From positions 1 to 7,011 of the forward strand of contig JAIRMX010000017.1 of assembly GCA_031258375.1 (NCBI GenBank): a DNA stretch of 7,011 nucleotides, written 5' to 3'. The notes under the pieces are model-generated. The model was given only the letters and a program-made list of their open reading frames with translations, had not been told where the DNA came from and made no database searches. The DNA comes from Elusimicrobiota bacterium (GTDB taxonomy: Bacteria > Elusimicrobiota > Elusimicrobia > Elusimicrobiales > Elusimicrobiaceae). The position numbers were made by a program, and so were the translations under genes. Shown here in pieces: positions 6,730-7,011 of this stretch. The number at the start of each line of letters is the position of its first letter. Position 1 is the stretch's first letter.

Positions 6730-6921
6730 TTACTCGAGCAACTCCGCCGCATTTTGATGTCCCATTTTGTACGCTATTGCTTTCGTTGAAAGACCTTCTT
6801 TGTTTTCGTTATGTATATCCGCGCCGTTTGCGAGCAGAATTTTTATTATTTCAATATTGCCGTACGCGGCTGCCATCCAAAGCGTGGATACTCCTGTCTT
6901 GGGATTTGTTTTATTATTGTT
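6730..6921 (-). pseudogene. C-terminal remnant of an ankyrin-repeat protein
   Basis: The minus strand encodes 63 codons, ending at 6730-6732, that contain two ankyrin units. The first reads TGVSTLWMAAAYGNIEIIKI followed by LLANGADIHNENKE, close to the consensus G-TPLH-AA--GN-EIVKLLL-NGADVN. The second reads GLSTKAIAYKMGHQNAAELLE and closes the protein, as capping repeats usually do. Upstream in frame a stop occurs at 6922-6924, only five codons before NPKTG, and none of the three frames further upstream looks like ankyrin repeat. The only in-frame ATG is inside the first repeat and has no ribosome binding site. The gene is therefore best read as truncated at its 5' end by rearrangement or decay. 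Intact ankyrin proteins mediate protein-protein binding; this fragment is probably inactive. A sequencing error alone would not explain the absence of upstream repeats. Confidence 0.7.
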
Positions 6922-6960
6922 TTATTGGACTTAGGAGTGCTTCTTTTGCTGTTATTCTTT

Positions 6961-7007
6961 TGAGCAGTGTTTATTTTTTCTATCATACTAAAAGTATACG
7001 CTGCTCA
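6961..7007. repeat. Nested inverted repeats upstream of the ankyrin remnant
   Basis: TGAGCAG (6961-6967) and CTGCTCA (7001-7007) are perfect inverted copies 33 bases apart. Between them lies a smaller palindrome, ATACT-AAA-AGTAT (6985-6997). On the minus strand a 46-codon frame (MIEKINTAQKNNSKRSTPKS onward, 6986 to 6846) begins inside this structure and overlaps the ankyrin fragment in another frame; it has no close ribosome binding site and matches nothing I know. The structure may mark an element end or rearrangement point, but the window stops here. Confidence 0.35.
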
Positions 7008-7011
7008 CCTT

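Noticed and set aside
6541..6789. 82-codon plus-strand open frame, Arg-rich
   Set aside because: It is explained by the composite hairpin repeat at 6588-6680 and overlaps the real ankyrin remnant on the other strand.
1..7011. CRISPR array, tRNA or rRNA gene, or complete insertion sequence
   Set aside because: I saw no regularly spaced direct repeats, no tRNA T-arm motif, no rRNA segment and no transposase motif in either strand.

Overview
The window is AT-rich, with short, well-spaced genes, long non-coding gaps packed with small hairpin repeats, and a type IV pilin-like gene of the solitary 'GFTLIELLVVVIIIGILAAIALPQYRK' kind. This combination most resembles an Elusimicrobiota genome (Elusimicrobium or Endomicrobium type). 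That assignment comes from recognising protein and repeat style, with no marker gene in view, so it is a moderate-confidence inference.

Layout: 1-516 is non-coding. It holds a repeat-like inverted sequence (1-180), a convincing rho-independent terminator (202-240) for a transcript entering from the left, and a possible promoter for the first gene. 517-1755 (+) encodes a 412-residue AAA_14/DUF4143 ATPase with intact Walker motifs. 1756-2265 is non-coding and holds two hairpins and a 47-nt interspersed repeat. 2266-2709 (+) encodes a type IV pilin/pseudopilin-like protein with a class III signal peptide. 2710-3402 has no intact gene; it holds frame-broken coding-like remnants and a second copy of the 47-nt repeat. 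3403-6216 (+) encodes an AddB-like protein with a degenerate helicase part and an intact PD-(D/E)XK nuclease with an iron-sulfur cysteine pattern; the start is best placed at a GTG with a strong ribosome binding site. 6217-6729 is non-coding, with a third, inverted copy of the 47-nt repeat and a composite hairpin repeat. 6730-6921 (-) is the C-terminal end of an ankyrin-repeat protein whose 5' part is missing or broken.

The three intact genes are separated by 500-700 bases of repeat-rich DNA and do not look like one operon or pathway: one ATPase of unknown role, one secreted or pilus-related protein, and one DNA-repair nuclease lacking its usual helicase partner nearby. I see no CRISPR array, tRNA, rRNA, transposase or clear defence system. 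The most notable features are the dispersed repeat family, one copy of which forms a hairpin just before the pilin ribosome binding site, and the signs of gene decay in two places. I found nothing that I can defend as a new biological system.
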